Below, in pieces: positions 15,919-26,591 of a stretch of 64,000 nucleotides of DNA. The DNA comes from Lysobacteraceae bacterium. Its GTDB lineage: Bacteria > Pseudomonadota > Gammaproteobacteria > Xanthomonadales > Rhodanobacteraceae. The notes beneath the pieces are model-generated. The model was given only the letters and a program-made list of their open reading frames with translations, did no database searches and was not told the origin of the DNA. How positions within the stretch are numbered: the stretch's first letter is position 1; each line of letters begins with the position of its first letter. The stretch spans positions 1 to 64,000 of the forward strand of contig JAGWIC010000002.1 of the NCBI GenBank assembly GCA_028866435.1, read 5' to 3'. A program made the position numbers and the translations under genes.

Positions 15919-18624
15919 TCAGCCGGTGTTCTGCAAACCCTGCGACACGCCATTGACGCAGGCCACCAGCGCCTGCAGCAAGGCATCGTCGCTGCAGTCG
16001 CTGGCGCGCCAGCGTTGCAGCAGGTCGACCTGCAACAGGCTCATCGGGTCGACGTACGGGTTGCGCAGCCCGATCGACGCGGCCAGGCGCGGGCTCTCCT
16101 GCAGCAGCGATCGATGGTTCTGCAGTCGCAGCAGCCATTGCCGCGTGCGCTGGAACTCGTCGCGAATCATCCCGAACATCTCTTCGTGCAGCTCGCCCGA
16201 CAGTCGCGAGAACGCCTCGGCGATATCCAGGTCCGACTTGGCCAGTATCATTTCGACGTCGTCCAGCATGTTCTGGAAGAACGGCCAGTCGCTGGCCATC
16301 TCGATCATCGCGGCCTCGCCGAACTGCTGCACGCCCTGCTCCAGCGCGCCGCCCAGGCCATACCAGCCGGGCAGGATCGTGCGGCACTGGGTCCATGCGA
16401 AGACCCAGGGGATGGCGCGCAGATCCTGTACGCCGCGCATGCTGCGACGGCTGGCGGGACGCGAGCCCAGCGTCATCCGCTCGATCACGTCGATCGGCGT
16501 GGCGCGGCGGAAATAGCTGACGAAATGCGGATGGTCGACGAAGGCGCGGTAGGTGGCCCGGCTGCGGGCCGACAGCCATTCCATCTGCGCCCGCCAGCGC
16601 TCCTCGCGCGGCTCTTCGTCGCGTGGCCGCAGCGAGGCGCCGAGCACGGCACCGATGGTCTGCTCCAGGTTGCGCAGCGCCAGCGCGCGGATGCCGTACT
16701 TGCGGTGGATCACCTCGCCCTGCTCGGTGACGCGAAGCACGCCGGCCACCGAGCCGCGCGGCGAGGACATCAGTGCGGGCGCGATGCGCGCGCCGCCGCG
16801 GCTGGCGGAACCGCCGCGGCCGTGGAAGAAGGCCAGCTCGATGCCCGCCTCGCGGGCGACCTCGAGCAGTTCGACCTGGGCGCGCTGCAGCCCCCAGCGC
16901 GAGGCCAGCGTGCCGCCGTCCTTGCCGCTGTCGGAATAGCCGAGCATCACCCATTGCTGGTTGCCGCGCCCGGCCAGGTGCTGGCGATACACCGGGTCGT
17001 CGAGCAAGGCGCGCAAGGTGGCCGGTGCGTTGCTCAAGTCGTCGACGGTCTCGAACAACGGCGCGATGTCGAGCGGCACGTGGTTGCCTTCGATCAAGCC
17101 GCCATAGCGCGCCAGCGCCAGTACCGCCAGCACGTCGGCGGCGGAACGCGCCATGCTGATGATGTACAGGCCGACCGACTCCCGGCCGTAGCGGCGGCGC
17201 GAGTCGCCGAGGGTGGCGAACACGTCGTACAGGGATTTCACCACGGCGGCGTGGCCGATCGAAAACCGCTCCGCGCCACTGGCGTAGGCACGCAGCCGCG
17301 CCACGCGCGCGGCGGGCGCGAGCTCCGACCATGCCGGGTCGTCGAGCAGCGCCGCCAGCGCCTCGTCGTGTACCTGGGAGTCCTGGCGCACGTCCAGCCG
17401 CGCCAGGTGCAGGCCGAACGTGCGCACGCGGCGGATCAGCCGCTGCACGGCATAGGCACCGGCATGCATGCCACGATGCTCGACCAGGCTGTCGACCATC
17501 AGCTGCAGATCGGCGAGCAGGTCGACCGCCGAGCTGTAGCCCTCCGCGTGATGGTCATCGAGGCTGGCCTCCAGCCGCGCGCCGATCAGGGTGAGCAGGC
17601 AGCGATACGGCATGTCCGCGTGGCGCGGACGGATCCGGGCCGCCGCCTGCGGGAAGCGCTCGCGATACGCGTCGAGGCGCTGCTGCAGCTGTGGCGAGGT
17701 CTTCGCACGCCCTTCGGTCTGGCTGAGCAGCCGCGCCAACGCCGACACGTCGGCAAGGTAGCGCTCGATCACCTGCGCACGCTGGGTCGCCAGGCTGGCG
17801 GCGATGGTGTCGGCGCCGACATTCGGGTTGCCGTCCATGTCGCCGCCCACCCAGGTGGCGAAACCGAGCAGCCGGGGCAGCTTGGCCGCCACGCCGTAGA
17901 CCGACTGCAATGCCTCGGCCAGCGATTCATACAGCGCCGGCACGATGCGATAGAGCGGGTTGGCGAGATAGAAACCGACGTGGTGGTGCTCGTCCTGCAC
18001 CGTCGGGCGCACCGGCGAGGCCTCGGCCGTCTGCCAGCCGGAGGACAGCGCCATGAAGATGCGGTCGTCGTCCTCCTTGCGCTCCTGCGGCGTGCGGGTC
18101 GGATCGAAGCTGTCGACCAGGGCCTGCACGATGGCCTGCTCCTTCTCCAGCAGCGAGCGACGCACGGCCTCGGTCGGGTGCGCGGTGAACACCGGCTCGA
18201 TCCAGAGTTTTTCCAGCCAGCCCAGCAATTCGTCGGCACCCACGCCCTGCGCCTTCAACCGCCCCAGCACATCCAGCAGGGACTCCGGCTGCGGCGCCTT
18301 GCCCTCGCGCTGGTAGTCGCGGCGACGACGGATGCGGTGCACCCGCTCGGCCGTGTTGACGGCCTGGAAATAGGTGGCGAACGCCCGCGCCAGCGCCTCG
18401 GCGTGGGCGGCGTCGAGTCCGGCCAGCGATTCGGCCAGTTCCGCCACCGAGGCGCCCTCGCGGCGGCGCCGGATGGCGGCGGTACGCACCTGCTCGACCC
18501 GGTTGAAGAACGCCTCGCCGTCCTGTTCCGCCAGCATGCGCCCGACCATGGCGCCGAGCCGCCCCACGTTCTCACGCAACGGCTCGTCATGGGGCAGGAA
18601 TTCGGGTTCGCGGTTGGTGTCCAT
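15919..18624 (-). CDS. ppc: Phosphoenolpyruvate carboxylase
   Basis: The start at 18624 ([16 protein letters not shown]) is chosen over the ORF-track start at 18876, because the extra 84 residues would overlap the ahcY promoter and riboswitch and are unconserved. The 901-residue enzyme carboxylates phosphoenolpyruvate to oxaloacetate, an anaplerotic step. Visible catalytic motifs are [13 protein letters not shown] (catalytic His), [29 protein letters not shown] and [13 protein letters not shown]. The length fits bacterial PPC (about 880-930). It is divergent from ahcY, with the two start regions about 280 bases apart. Confidence 0.97.
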   Translation of the reverse strand: MDTNREPEFLPHDEPLRENVGRLGAMVGRMLAEQDGEAFFNRVEQVRTAAIRRRREGASVAELAESLAGLDAAHAEALARAFATYFQAVNTAERVHRIRRRRDYQREGKAPQPESLLDVLGRLKAQGVGADELLGWLEKLWIEPVFTAHPTEAVRRSLLEKEQAIVQALVDSFDPTRTPQERKEDDDRIFMALSSGWQTAEASPVRPTVQDEHHHVGFYLANPLYRIVPALYESLAEALQSVYGVAAKLPRLLGFATWVGGDMDGNPNVGADTIAASLATQRAQVIERYLADVSALARLLSQTEGRAKTSPQLQQRLDAYRERFPQAAARIRPRHADMPYRCLLTLIGARLEASLDDHHAEGYSSAVDLLADLQLMVDSLVEHRGMHAGAYAVQRLIRRVRTFGLHLARLDVRQDSQVHDEALAALLDDPAWSELAPAARVARLRAYASGAERFSIGHAAVVKSLYDVFATLGDSRRRYGRESVGLYIISMARSAADVLAVLALARYGGLIEGNHVPLDIAPLFETVDDLSNAPATLRALLDDPVYRQHLAGRGNQQWVMLGYSDSGKDGGTLASRWGLQRAQVELLEVAREAGIELAFFHGRGGSASRGGARIAPALMSSPRGSVAGVLRVTEQGEVIHRKYGIRALALRNLEQTIGAVLGASLRPRDEEPREERWRAQMEWLSARSRATYRAFVDHPHFVSYFRRATPIDVIERMTLGSRPASRRSMRGVQDLRAIPWVFAWTQCRTILPGWYGLGGALEQGVQQFGEAAMIEMASDWPFFQNMLDDVEMILAKSDLDIAEAFSRLSGELHEEMFGMIRDEFQRTRQWLLRLQNHRSLLQESPRLAASIGLRNPYVDPMSLLQVDLLQRWRASDCSDDALLQALVACVNGVSQGLQNTG

Positions 18625-18701
18625 CACTCGGGTCCAGGTCAAGGTAAGCGCCCAGCCTACCAATTCCTGCGGCAGTAGAGGCGTCCAAACGAATATCCCG
18701 C

Positions 18702-18707
18702 TACAAT
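18702..18707 (+). promoter_or_regulatory. -10-like box of the ahcY transcript
   Basis: TACAAT, in the context CGCTACAATGAGCGG, lies 15 bases before the first helix of the SAH riboswitch. This is the position expected for the transcript start. No strong -35 is evident. Confidence 0.5.
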
Positions 18708-18721
18708 GAGCGGCTTGTAGT

Positions 18722-18823
18722 GCCCGCCGAGGGGCGCTGCGACCGTTGGTGAACACGGAGCGATCCGATGACTGATCACCACAACGGCCAGGCTCGGCGC
18801 GGCACGTTCCACAACGGCGCTCT
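18722..18823 (+). ncRNA. S-adenosylhomocysteine (SAH) riboswitch
   Basis: The conserved core GCCGAGGGGCGCTGCGACC (18726-18744) matches the SAH-aptamer consensus. The 3' half, CCAGGCTCGGCG (18788-18799), closes a seven-pair P1 helix with CGCCGAG, and AACGGCGCTC (18813-18822) provides the pseudoknot strand pairing with GGGCGC. All parts are in the order known from SAH riboswitches upstream of ahcY in Proteobacteria. SAH binding turns expression on there, so the hydrolase is made when its toxic substrate builds up. The ATG at 18768 used by the ORF track lies inside the aptamer and is not the gene start. Confidence 0.9.
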
Positions 18824-18902
18824 GCAAGCGAGTCCCTTCGCGAGGAACCGGTCATCCAGGGCCGGGCTCTTCGCAAGGGCCTCCAACCAACCGGAGATAC
18901 CC

Positions 18903-20345
<1,443 letters not shown>

Positions 20346-20380
20346 GTACCCGTTACCGGCGGCAACCGGGAGCACACAGG

Positions 20381-20407
20381 GCGCGCAGCTCCGGCTGCGC
20401 GCTTTTT
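20381..20407 (+). terminator. Rho-independent terminator after ahcY
   Basis: An eight-base-pair GC-rich stem (GCGCGCAG / CTGCGCGC) with a six-base loop is followed by TTTTT. It lies 36 bases after the ahcY stop. Confidence 0.8.
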
Positions 20408-20408
20408 G

Positions 20409-20752
20409 TTACCGCCGGCAGCCAGCCGGCCATCCCCGCCCAGGCCGGGGGCGACTACTTTTGCCAGTCGGGCCGCGTTGGCCGTGGAGCGCGGGCGACC
20501 GAAGCGCAAGTGGCTGCGGCTTCGTTCACTTGGCTTCCACGGCCCACGCTCCTAGGATGACGCACCGGGTGAACCGAAAGGGGGCCAGGGTGCCCGCACC
20601 TAATCCGGTGCAGTGGACATGGGGAAGCTTGAGCCGCAACCTGCGCCGGCAACCATGAGGGCCGGGGACACGCCCGGCGCGGCGTCTGTTCTGGCATTCA
20701 GCGGGCGACGAGTCCAGCTTGCCAATCTCCCTCGCAGAAAGGATGCGCGACG
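20409..20752 (+). other. Non-coding stretch with several possible hairpins before the FemAB-like gene
   Basis: No credible gene is present; the 65-codon frame at 20461 resembles no protein I know. GGCCGTGG and CCACGGCC, with GAAGCGCAAGTG near CACTTGGCTTC inside them, could form a long interrupted hairpin (about 20478-20543). GCACCGG (20562-20568) and CCGGTGC (20605-20611) could close a second helix. The arrangement could be an mRNA leader, an interspersed repeat or chance in GC-rich DNA. No known riboswitch consensus fits. Confidence 0.3.
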
Positions 20753-21811
20753 ATGACAGCGGCAACGACCACCCGCCTGCTTCCTCCGGAAGACTACCCG
20801 CACTGGGCCGCCGCGGTTGCGGCCTCGCCCGACGGCAGCGTCTATTCACTGCCCGACTACCTCGACTCACTCTGCATCGCCACGGGCGGGAGCTTCCGCG
20901 TGCTTGTCGCCGAGCACGACGGTCGCATCGCAGGTGGCGTCGCCCTGTTCGAGCGCGACAGCCGCTGGGGCACGTTCGTCTCGCCGCGACGGCTGCTTTA
21001 CTACAACGGACTGGTACTGGTGCCCCACACATCGAGCAGCCCGGGGCGCGTCGCCTCCTGGCGGCTGCGGACCCTGGACGCGCTGGAACGCGCGCTGGCG
21101 CAACTGCCGCACGGGCGCCTGCGATTCAAGAACCGCTCGACCTGTACCGACCTGCGGACATTCCAATCGCGCGGCTGGTCGGTGCAACCGACCTATACCT
21201 ACGTGGTGCATATCGACGACTTGCCCACCGCATGGGCACGCGTCGACAAGAACCAGCGCCGCCTGATCGCACGCTGCACCGAGCAAGGCTTGCGCCTTTC
21301 CAATGACGACGACTTCGACGCCTTCCATCGGCTGCACCTGCAGACCCATGAGCGCAAAGGCGCGCCGCTGTACCTGCCGCGGGAAAATTTTCTGCGCTTC
21401 GTCGAGACCCTGCGCGCCAGGAATCTGTGCCGTCTCTACCACGCGCGGCTGCCGAACGGACGGGTGGCGGCCACCCAGCTGGTGCTCACCGGACCTCATC
21501 CCGTCAGTCACACCGTATGCGCCGGCGCCGATGCCGAGTTGTTGAGCCTCGGTGCCGCCTCGTTCCTGCGCTGGAGGGTGCTGGAGGATCTGGCCGCGGC
21601 GGGATACCGCGCCAACGACCTGACCGACGCCGAACTCAACTCCGTCACCACATTCAAGTCTCAGCTCGGCGGGGAGCTGTCGCTGTGCCTGGAAGTATCG
21701 CGGCCCGACCACTGGCGCTTCCGCCTTGGCCAGCTGGCGGCGTCGCTGCCCCATCGGGCCCGCCACGGTGTGCGACGCGCACTGCAACGCTCCGCCGCGG
21801 GTTCGGCGTGA
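20753..21811 (+). CDS. FemAB/GNAT-superfamily acyl- or aminoacyltransferase-like protein
   Basis: This 352-residue protein starts after an AGAAAGGA ribosome site. The central region (about 160-320) resembles the FemAB-like/BioF2-type acetyltransferase fold: RVDKNQRRLIARCTEQGLRL, then LHLQTHERKG, GRVAATQLVL and LGAASFLRWRVLEDLAAAGY. Known FemAB proteins transfer amino acids from aminoacyl-tRNA to peptidoglycan, while related proteins are found in exopolysaccharide and exosortase gene clusters. The substrate here is unknown. Its stop overlaps the GTG start of the TPP enzyme (GTGA), so the two are translationally coupled. It is the first gene of a three-gene operon placed between ahcY and metF. 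Confidence 0.7.
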   Translation: MTAATTTRLLPPEDYPHWAAAVAASPDGSVYSLPDYLDSLCIATGGSFRVLVAEHDGRIAGGVALFERDSRWGTFVSPRRLLYYNGLVLVPHTSSSPGRVASWRLRTLDALERALAQLPHGRLRFKNRSTCTDLRTFQSRGWSVQPTYTYVVHIDDLPTAWARVDKNQRRLIARCTEQGLRLSNDDDFDAFHRLHLQTHERKGAPLYLPRENFLRFVETLRARNLCRLYHARLPNGRVAATQLVLTGPHPVSHTVCAGADAELLSLGAASFLRWRVLEDLAAAGYRANDLTDAELNSVTTFKSQLGGELSLCLEVSRPDHWRFRLGQLAASLPHRARHGVRRALQRSAAGSA

Positions 21812-23523
21812 GCGCGCAGCCGCTATCGGGCGCCCAGCTGATTTGCACTGCACTCCGGCGTGCCGGCATCGAGTGCGTGTTCGGCCTGCCGGGCACGCAG
21901 ACGGTGGCGCTGTACGAGGCGCTGCGCACTTCGTCGTTGCGCAGCATCGTGGCCACCCATGAACTGTCGGCGGCGATGATGGCCAACGGCTATTATCGTT
22001 CGTCCGGGCGGGTTGCCGCGCTGCTGACGATTCCCGGCCCCGGTTTCACCTGGGCACTGACCGGCCTGGCCGAAGCGGCGCTGGATTCGGCCGCGCTGCT
22101 GCACCTCACCACCCAACCGGCGCACGCGCCGGGGCAGCAGTTCCAGCTGCAGGCACTGGATCAGGCCGCCATCGCCGCGGCGCTGACCAAGGCCCAGCAC
22201 CGGATAGACCACGCCGACGAAGTGACCCCGGTGCTGACCATCGCGCACGCCGAGGCCTGCACCGGCGAACCCGGCCCCGTGCTGGTGCAGGTCGCCCGGG
22301 AGGCGTTGCGCGCGTCCGCGCCGCTGTCGGCCGCCATGACGGGCCCACCGGCACCGGCCGAAGCCGAAGTGGCCGCGCTCGACGCGACGGTGGCTGCGCT
22401 GAGCCAGGCCAGTCGCTGCGTACTGCTGCTGGGCCAGGGCTGCGCCGGCGCCGGCGCCGGCGAACCGGCCAGGCGACTGGCCGAAACCCTGTCCGCCGCG
22501 GTCGTCACCACCACCTCGGGACGCGGCGTGGTGGCCGAAGACCACCCCTTGTCGCTGGGCTTCGAGCTGGGCGGCAACGAATGCGCCACGCTGAACGCGC
22601 TGATCGAGGCCAGCGACCTGGTGCTGGCCGTCGGCTGCAAGTTCTCGCACAACGGCAGTCGCGGCTTCGAACTGCGGATAGCGCAGGACAAACTCATCCA
22701 CGTCGACGCCTGTGCCGACGTGCTGGGTGCAAACTACCCCGCGCGACACCTGATCCGCGCCGACGCCCCCACCTTCCTTGCCTCCCTGCTGCAGCGACTT
22801 GGCCCAGTCCCCCGCCCCGGCGGCTTCGGCGAGGGGGAAATCGCGCAATGGCGCGCACGCTGCCGCGCCGAGAGCCTGCACCACCGGGTCGAACCTCGCA
22901 TCCACGGCGTACCCTCGGGGCGGCCGCAGGCGTTCTTCGATGCGCTGCGCCACACCTTGCCCCGCGACGCCTGCCTGGTCACGGATTCGGGCCAGCACCA
23001 GGGGCTGGCACGGCGACACTTCCGCGTACTCTGCCCGCGTGGCTTGATCGTGCCGACCAATTTACAGTCGATGGGTTTCGGTATCAGTGCCGCGATCGGC
23101 GCCCGCCTCGCCAACCCGGATCGCCCGGTGGTGGCGCTGATCGGCGATGGCGGACTGGCCATGTCCGGGCTGGAGCTGCTGACGGCGGTGCGCGAGCGCC
23201 TGCGGTTGACCGTGATCGTGTTCGTCGACGGCGCCTACGGGTTGATCCGCATGCAGCAATTGGCCACCTCGGGGCATGTGTACGACACCAGGTTCAACGG
23301 CCCGGATCTTGCCGCCTTTGCGGCATCCATCGGCGCAACCCACATGCGTCTCGACGGCGCGCCGGAGACAACCCTGGCCACGGCAATCGCAGCACCGGGC
23401 GTGACCCTGGTCGAGGTGCGCGTCGGCGACACCCTGCCGATGCACTGGTTGCGTACCCGGAGCGTCGCACGCGGCGTGCTGGGATCGCGGCTGTTCGCCT
23501 GGCTGCGCCGTCAACGCGGTTGA
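21808..23523 (+). CDS. Thiamine-pyrophosphate enzyme, acetolactate-synthase-like
   Basis: The GTG at 21808 overlaps the preceding stop by four bases; the ORF-track frame begins further upstream at 21427. The 571-residue protein has the three domains of the AHAS/POX family: an N-terminal PYR domain with FGLPGTQTVALYEAL and the catalytic Glu (THELSA, residue 52), a central FAD/Rossmann-like domain, and a C-terminal PP domain with QSMGFGISAAIGA and the cofactor motif GDGGLAMSGLELLTAVRE through FVDGAYG. Cofactor residues look intact, so it should be active on a 2-oxo acid. Absence of an AHAS small subunit and partners in a FemAB/ATP-grasp operon argue against branched-chain amino-acid synthesis. 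The product is unknown. Confidence 0.8.
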   Translation: MSAQPLSGAQLICTALRRAGIECVFGLPGTQTVALYEALRTSSLRSIVATHELSAAMMANGYYRSSGRVAALLTIPGPGFTWALTGLAEAALDSAALLHLTTQPAHAPGQQFQLQALDQAAIAAALTKAQHRIDHADEVTPVLTIAHAEACTGEPGPVLVQVAREALRASAPLSAAMTGPPAPAEAEVAALDATVAALSQASRCVLLLGQGCAGAGAGEPARRLAETLSAAVVTTTSGRGVVAEDHPLSLGFELGGNECATLNALIEASDLVLAVGCKFSHNGSRGFELRIAQDKLIHVDACADVLGANYPARHLIRADAPTFLASLLQRLGPVPRPGGFGEGEIAQWRARCRAESLHHRVEPRIHGVPSGRPQAFFDALRHTLPRDACLVTDSGQHQGLARRHFRVLCPRGLIVPTNLQSMGFGISAAIGARLANPDRPVVALIGDGGLAMSGLELLTAVRERLRLTVIVFVDGAYGLIRMQQLATSGHVYDTRFNGPDLAAFAASIGATHMRLDGAPETTLATAIAAPGVTLVEVRVGDTLPMHWLRTRSVARGVLGSRLFAWLRRQRG

Positions 23524-23618
23524 CGCCGACAGCGGCCGCCATTGGCCTCCACCAGTGCTAGCATGACCCGACGTGCGCGGCATCGACGATGTACACGTCT
23601 GCCTTGGGGGGGAGTGCT

Positions 23619-24815
23619 ATGAGGACACAGGCGCAGCAGCGAACGCCGGCGATCGTGGTGGGTCGTGGCGCAACGGCACTGGGCATCCTGCGCTGTCTGG
23701 TGCTGGCAGGCATCCCCGCCTATGTGGCCTGCCCGCCGGGCGATCAGGTGAGCCGTTCACGCTGGTTCCGGCCAACCCCCGGTGCCGTGCCCTGGGACGG
23801 CAGCCTGGGACCGCGGGGCTGGGACGCGCTGCGCGACATGCCGCTGCCCGAGGCGGTGCTGATCGCCGGCGCCGACGATGCCGCGCTGTGGCTGGCGGAT
23901 CTGCCCGGCCATGACGTGGGCCGGCGCTTTCGCAGCAGCACCTGCTCTCGCCAGACCCAGGAAATCCTGCAGGACAAGTCGCGCTTCGCCGCCTTGCTGC
24001 GCGAGCTGGATATTCCTCATCCGCCCACCTTCAGCATCGAGTCGATCGCCGACATCGAGGCGATTCCCTTCGACCGGCTCGACCGGATTTTCATCAAACC
24101 GGTCAACTCGCAGAAGTTCAGCGACGTGCTGGGCGTCAAGGGCGTCTGGGTCAACGGCAGGGAGGAGTTGCTTGCGCAGTGGCAACGTCTGCACGCGCAA
24201 GGCTTCCAGCTGATGGCGCAGGAGTACGTTCCCGGCTCGGCGGCCGACCACTACTTCGTCGACGGATTCCGCGATGCCGGCGGCAAGCTGACCGGGTTGT
24301 TCGCGCGGCGGCGCTGGCGCATCCACCCCGCCGACTTCGGCAACAGTTCCTATTGCGAGAGCATCCCGCTGGCCGACGTGCGCGCACCGGTGGAAAACCT
24401 GGCCAGGCTGCTCGAAAAGGTCGATTACCGGGGCATCTTCAGTGCCGAGTTCAAGCGCGACCGCCGCGATGGCCAGTTCCGCATCCTCGAAGTGAACACG
24501 CGCGCCTGGACCTATGTCGAGTTCGCCGCGCGCTGCGGGGTCAATGTCTGCGAGATGGCATGGCAGGATGCGCTTGGACTGCCGGTGACGGTCGCGCCGG
24601 CAAACTATCCCGTCGGTGCCGGTTGCGCGGACCTGTATCGGGACATCCATTCGGTGCGGTCGCAGGACGCGGCGGCCCGCGGCCCGCTATCGAAGATCCT
24701 GCTGCAGTGGGCACGCGCCCACCTGCACTCCTTTCGCCTCGATGATCCCATCCCCGGGCTGTCATACGCATGGCAGGTGATGACCCCGCGGCTGAGGCGA
24801 GGCTCGGGCAACTAG
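23619..24815 (+). CDS. ATP-grasp domain protein (predicted carboxylate-amine ligase)
   Basis: The start at 23619 follows a very strong GGGGGGAG ribosome site; the track start at 23589 adds ten residues. The 398-residue protein has an N-terminal Rossmann-like pre-grasp domain (IVVGRGATALGILRCLVLAG), then ATP-grasp features: RIFIKPVNSQKF with the ATP-binding Lys, LMAQEYVPGSAADHYFVDGF, and the metal-binding end GQFRILEVNTRAWTY. It resembles stand-alone ATP-dependent carboligases found in polysaccharide and natural-product loci. Such enzymes activate a carboxylate as an acyl phosphate and join it to a nucleophile. A TAGCAT box at about 23558 may give it a separate promoter. Confidence 0.75.
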   Translation: MRTQAQQRTPAIVVGRGATALGILRCLVLAGIPAYVACPPGDQVSRSRWFRPTPGAVPWDGSLGPRGWDALRDMPLPEAVLIAGADDAALWLADLPGHDVGRRFRSSTCSRQTQEILQDKSRFAALLRELDIPHPPTFSIESIADIEAIPFDRLDRIFIKPVNSQKFSDVLGVKGVWVNGREELLAQWQRLHAQGFQLMAQEYVPGSAADHYFVDGFRDAGGKLTGLFARRRWRIHPADFGNSSYCESIPLADVRAPVENLARLLEKVDYRGIFSAEFKRDRRDGQFRILEVNTRAWTYVEFAARCGVNVCEMAWQDALGLPVTVAPANYPVGAGCADLYRDIHSVRSQDAAARGPLSKILLQWARAHLHSFRLDDPIPGLSYAWQVMTPRLRRGSGN

Positions 24816-25049
24816 CCCCGGCAGCCGTTTCAGCCGACCCGGGAAGCGGGGTCGGGCGGCCCACGGGCGCCGCCGAACGCCTGCATCCGCCGCAGCCAAA
24901 CCGACCCATGCCGTATCGACGACTGCCGGCAACGGCCCGCGGCGGCGCGTGTCTGGCGCGGATCGCTTGCGGTTTGCATGGCATTCGCGCCCGGCGAGGA
25001 AAATCGGTGTCGACGGTTATTTATATCGCTCCATCGCGACGCAAAGATA

Positions 25050-25055
25050 TATAAT
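25050..25055 (+). promoter_or_regulatory. -10 box of metF
   Basis: A perfect TATAAT lies 29 bases before the metF ATG, in an AT-rich island (TTATTTATAT...GATATATAA) that is unusual for this GC-rich window. It shows that metF has its own promoter rather than relying on ahcY. Confidence 0.65.
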
Positions 25056-25084
25056 CGCCGCCAACGCTATCAGGACCCCAGGCA

Positions 25085-25909
25085 ATGTCGGCCATCAGCT
25101 TCGAATTCTTTCCGCCCAAGACGGACGAACAGCGCGCGCAGTTGGACCGCGCCGCGGGGGCGCTGAAGGCCTACCAGCCGGACTATGCCTCGGTCACTTT
25201 CGGCGCCGGCGGCTCCACCCTCAGCTACACCAGTGAGGCCGTCGCCCGCCTGCATCGTCAGCACGGCTTCAACGTGGCGCCGCACCTGTCCTGCATGGGC
25301 GGCACCCGCGCCGAGATCGCCGAATTGCTCGATGGCTATCGTGCCGCCGGCTACCGCCGCCTGGTGGCGCTGCGCGGCGACATGCCCTCGGGCATGGCCA
25401 CGGCCGGCGACTTTCGCTATGCCGCCGAACTGGTGGATTTCATCCGCAGCCACAGCGGCGACCACTTCCACATCGAAGTGGCGGCCTACCCGGAAACCCA
25501 CCCGCAGGCGGAGGACGCGCTGCGCGACCTGCATCACTTCAAGGCCAAGGTCGACGCCGGCGCGAACGGCGCCATCACCCAGTATTTCTTCAACCCGGAC
25601 GCCTATTTTCGCTTCGTCGACGATGTCCGCAAGCTCGGCGTGAGCGTGCCGATCGTGCCCGGCATCATGCCGATCTCGAACTACAGCCAGCTGAAGCGTT
25701 TCTCCGACATGTGCGGCGCGGAGATCCCGCGCTGGATCGCCAAGCGCATGCACGCGCACGGCGACGATGCCGACGCCGTGCGCGCGCTGGGTGCCGAAGT
25801 GGTGGCGCAAATGTGCCGGCGCCTGCTCGACGGCGGCGCTCCGGGCCTGCACTTCTACACGCTCAACCGGGCCAGAGCAACGCAACTGGTACTGCAGCAA
25901 CTTCGCTGA
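25085..25909 (+). CDS. metF: 5,10-methylenetetrahydrofolate reductase
   Basis: This 274-residue TIM-barrel flavoprotein reduces methylene-THF to methyl-THF, the methyl donor for methionine synthesis. It begins MSAISFEFFPPKTDEQRAQL and contains YASVTFGAGGST, ALRGDMP, EVAAYPETHPQA and GAITQYFFNPD, all core MetF motifs. The length is slightly short of E. coli MetF (296), as in related genomes. It has a TATAAT promoter of its own. In many Proteobacteria metF directly follows ahcY; here a three-gene operon lies between them. Confidence 0.95.
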   Translation: MSAISFEFFPPKTDEQRAQLDRAAGALKAYQPDYASVTFGAGGSTLSYTSEAVARLHRQHGFNVAPHLSCMGGTRAEIAELLDGYRAAGYRRLVALRGDMPSGMATAGDFRYAAELVDFIRSHSGDHFHIEVAAYPETHPQAEDALRDLHHFKAKVDAGANGAITQYFFNPDAYFRFVDDVRKLGVSVPIVPGIMPISNYSQLKRFSDMCGAEIPRWIAKRMHAHGDDADAVRALGAEVVAQMCRRLLDGGAPGLHFYTLNRARATQLVLQQLR

Positions 25910-25922
25910 GACCGACCCCGGC

Positions 25923-25928
25923 TATGCT
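25923..25928 (+). promoter_or_regulatory. -10-like box, leaderless arrangement, DUF4124-like gene
   Basis: TATGCT is followed by six bases and the ATG at 25935. The box lies only 14 bases beyond the metF stop. Confidence 0.4.
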
Positions 25929-25934
25929 GCGGCC

Positions 25935-26549
25935 ATGTGCCCACAGTCTGCCCGGTTCCGGCTGATCTCCTGTTGCCTGATGCTGTCCGGCCTGGCCGTC
26001 CTGCCCGGCCGGGCCATGGCCCAGACGACCATCAACCGCTGCATCGGCGCCAACGGCGGCATCGTGTTTTCGGACCAGCCCTGCGCCGCGCCGCCGGCCA
26101 GCAAGGCCGGCGACGGCACGCCGGCAACGGCGGATTCCGCTCCCGGCAGCACGGCGCCGATGCTGTGCGCCGCCGACGTCGTGCAGTTGCGTCGACGCAT
26201 CAGCGCGGCCTTCGCCCGCCACGACGCCAACCGGCTGGCCGGCCTGATGCTCTGGGACGGTGACAGCGAAGGCTCGGCCATCGCCGACATGCGCTCGCTG
26301 GACGAGCTGGTGAAGGGTTCGTTGCTCGATATCCGCGCGCCCGGCGCCCCAGCCACTGGCCGCGACCCGGCTCCCGCGCAGTCGCTGGGTGGCATCGCAC
26401 TGGATCCCTTCGGCACCGGCGCCGGCACCGTGCCGGCCACGGGCGGCAACCAGCTGGTGCTGCAAACCACCGGCGCCGGCGGTCCGCAGGAGCGGCCATT
26501 CGACCTCGTCCGCCGCGCCGGCTGCCTCTGGCTGCGCAGCGCGGATTGA
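25935..26549 (+). CDS. Secreted DUF4124-like hypothetical protein
   Basis: The 204-residue product starts at 25935; the track start at 25767 lies within metF. A signal peptide (LISCCLMLSGLAVLPGRAMAQ) precedes INRCIGANGGIVFSDQPCAA, the core of DUF4124, which is a small periplasmic domain with a conserved cysteine pair. A middle helical segment (LCAADVVQLRRRISAAFARHDANRLAGL) and a C-terminal strand-rich part follow, with two further cysteines. The function is unknown. It lies between metF and ilvE with apparent separate promoters for each, so no functional link can be drawn. Confidence 0.7.
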   Translation: MCPQSARFRLISCCLMLSGLAVLPGRAMAQTTINRCIGANGGIVFSDQPCAAPPASKAGDGTPATADSAPGSTAPMLCAADVVQLRRRISAAFARHDANRLAGLMLWDGDSEGSAIADMRSLDELVKGSLLDIRAPGAPATGRDPAPAQSLGGIALDPFGTGAGTVPATGGNQLVLQTTGAGGPQERPFDLVRRAGCLWLRSAD

Positions 26550-26591
26550 GCCGCAGCGGTTATCATGGCTACCCCCTTCAGGAGCATCGAC

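Noticed and set aside
15814-18678. 954-residue plus-strand ORF
   Set aside because: It is the antisense shadow of ppc, with no family features.
18625-18876. 84-residue N-terminal extension of ppc
   Set aside because: It would overlap the ahcY promoter and riboswitch on the other strand and is not conserved.
18768-18902. N-terminal extension of ahcY as called by the ORF track
   Set aside because: It falls in the SAH riboswitch, and the conserved protein begins at 18903 with a ribosome site.
20560-20625. Cobalamin-riboswitch-like element
   Set aside because: A few blocks (CCGGTGCAGTGG) recall the B12 box, but the required GCCACTG and AGYCAGGA elements and order are missing.
20461-20658. 65-codon ORF in the ahcY-FemAB gap
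   Set aside because: No ribosome site, no recognisable sequence, and it overlaps predicted hairpins.
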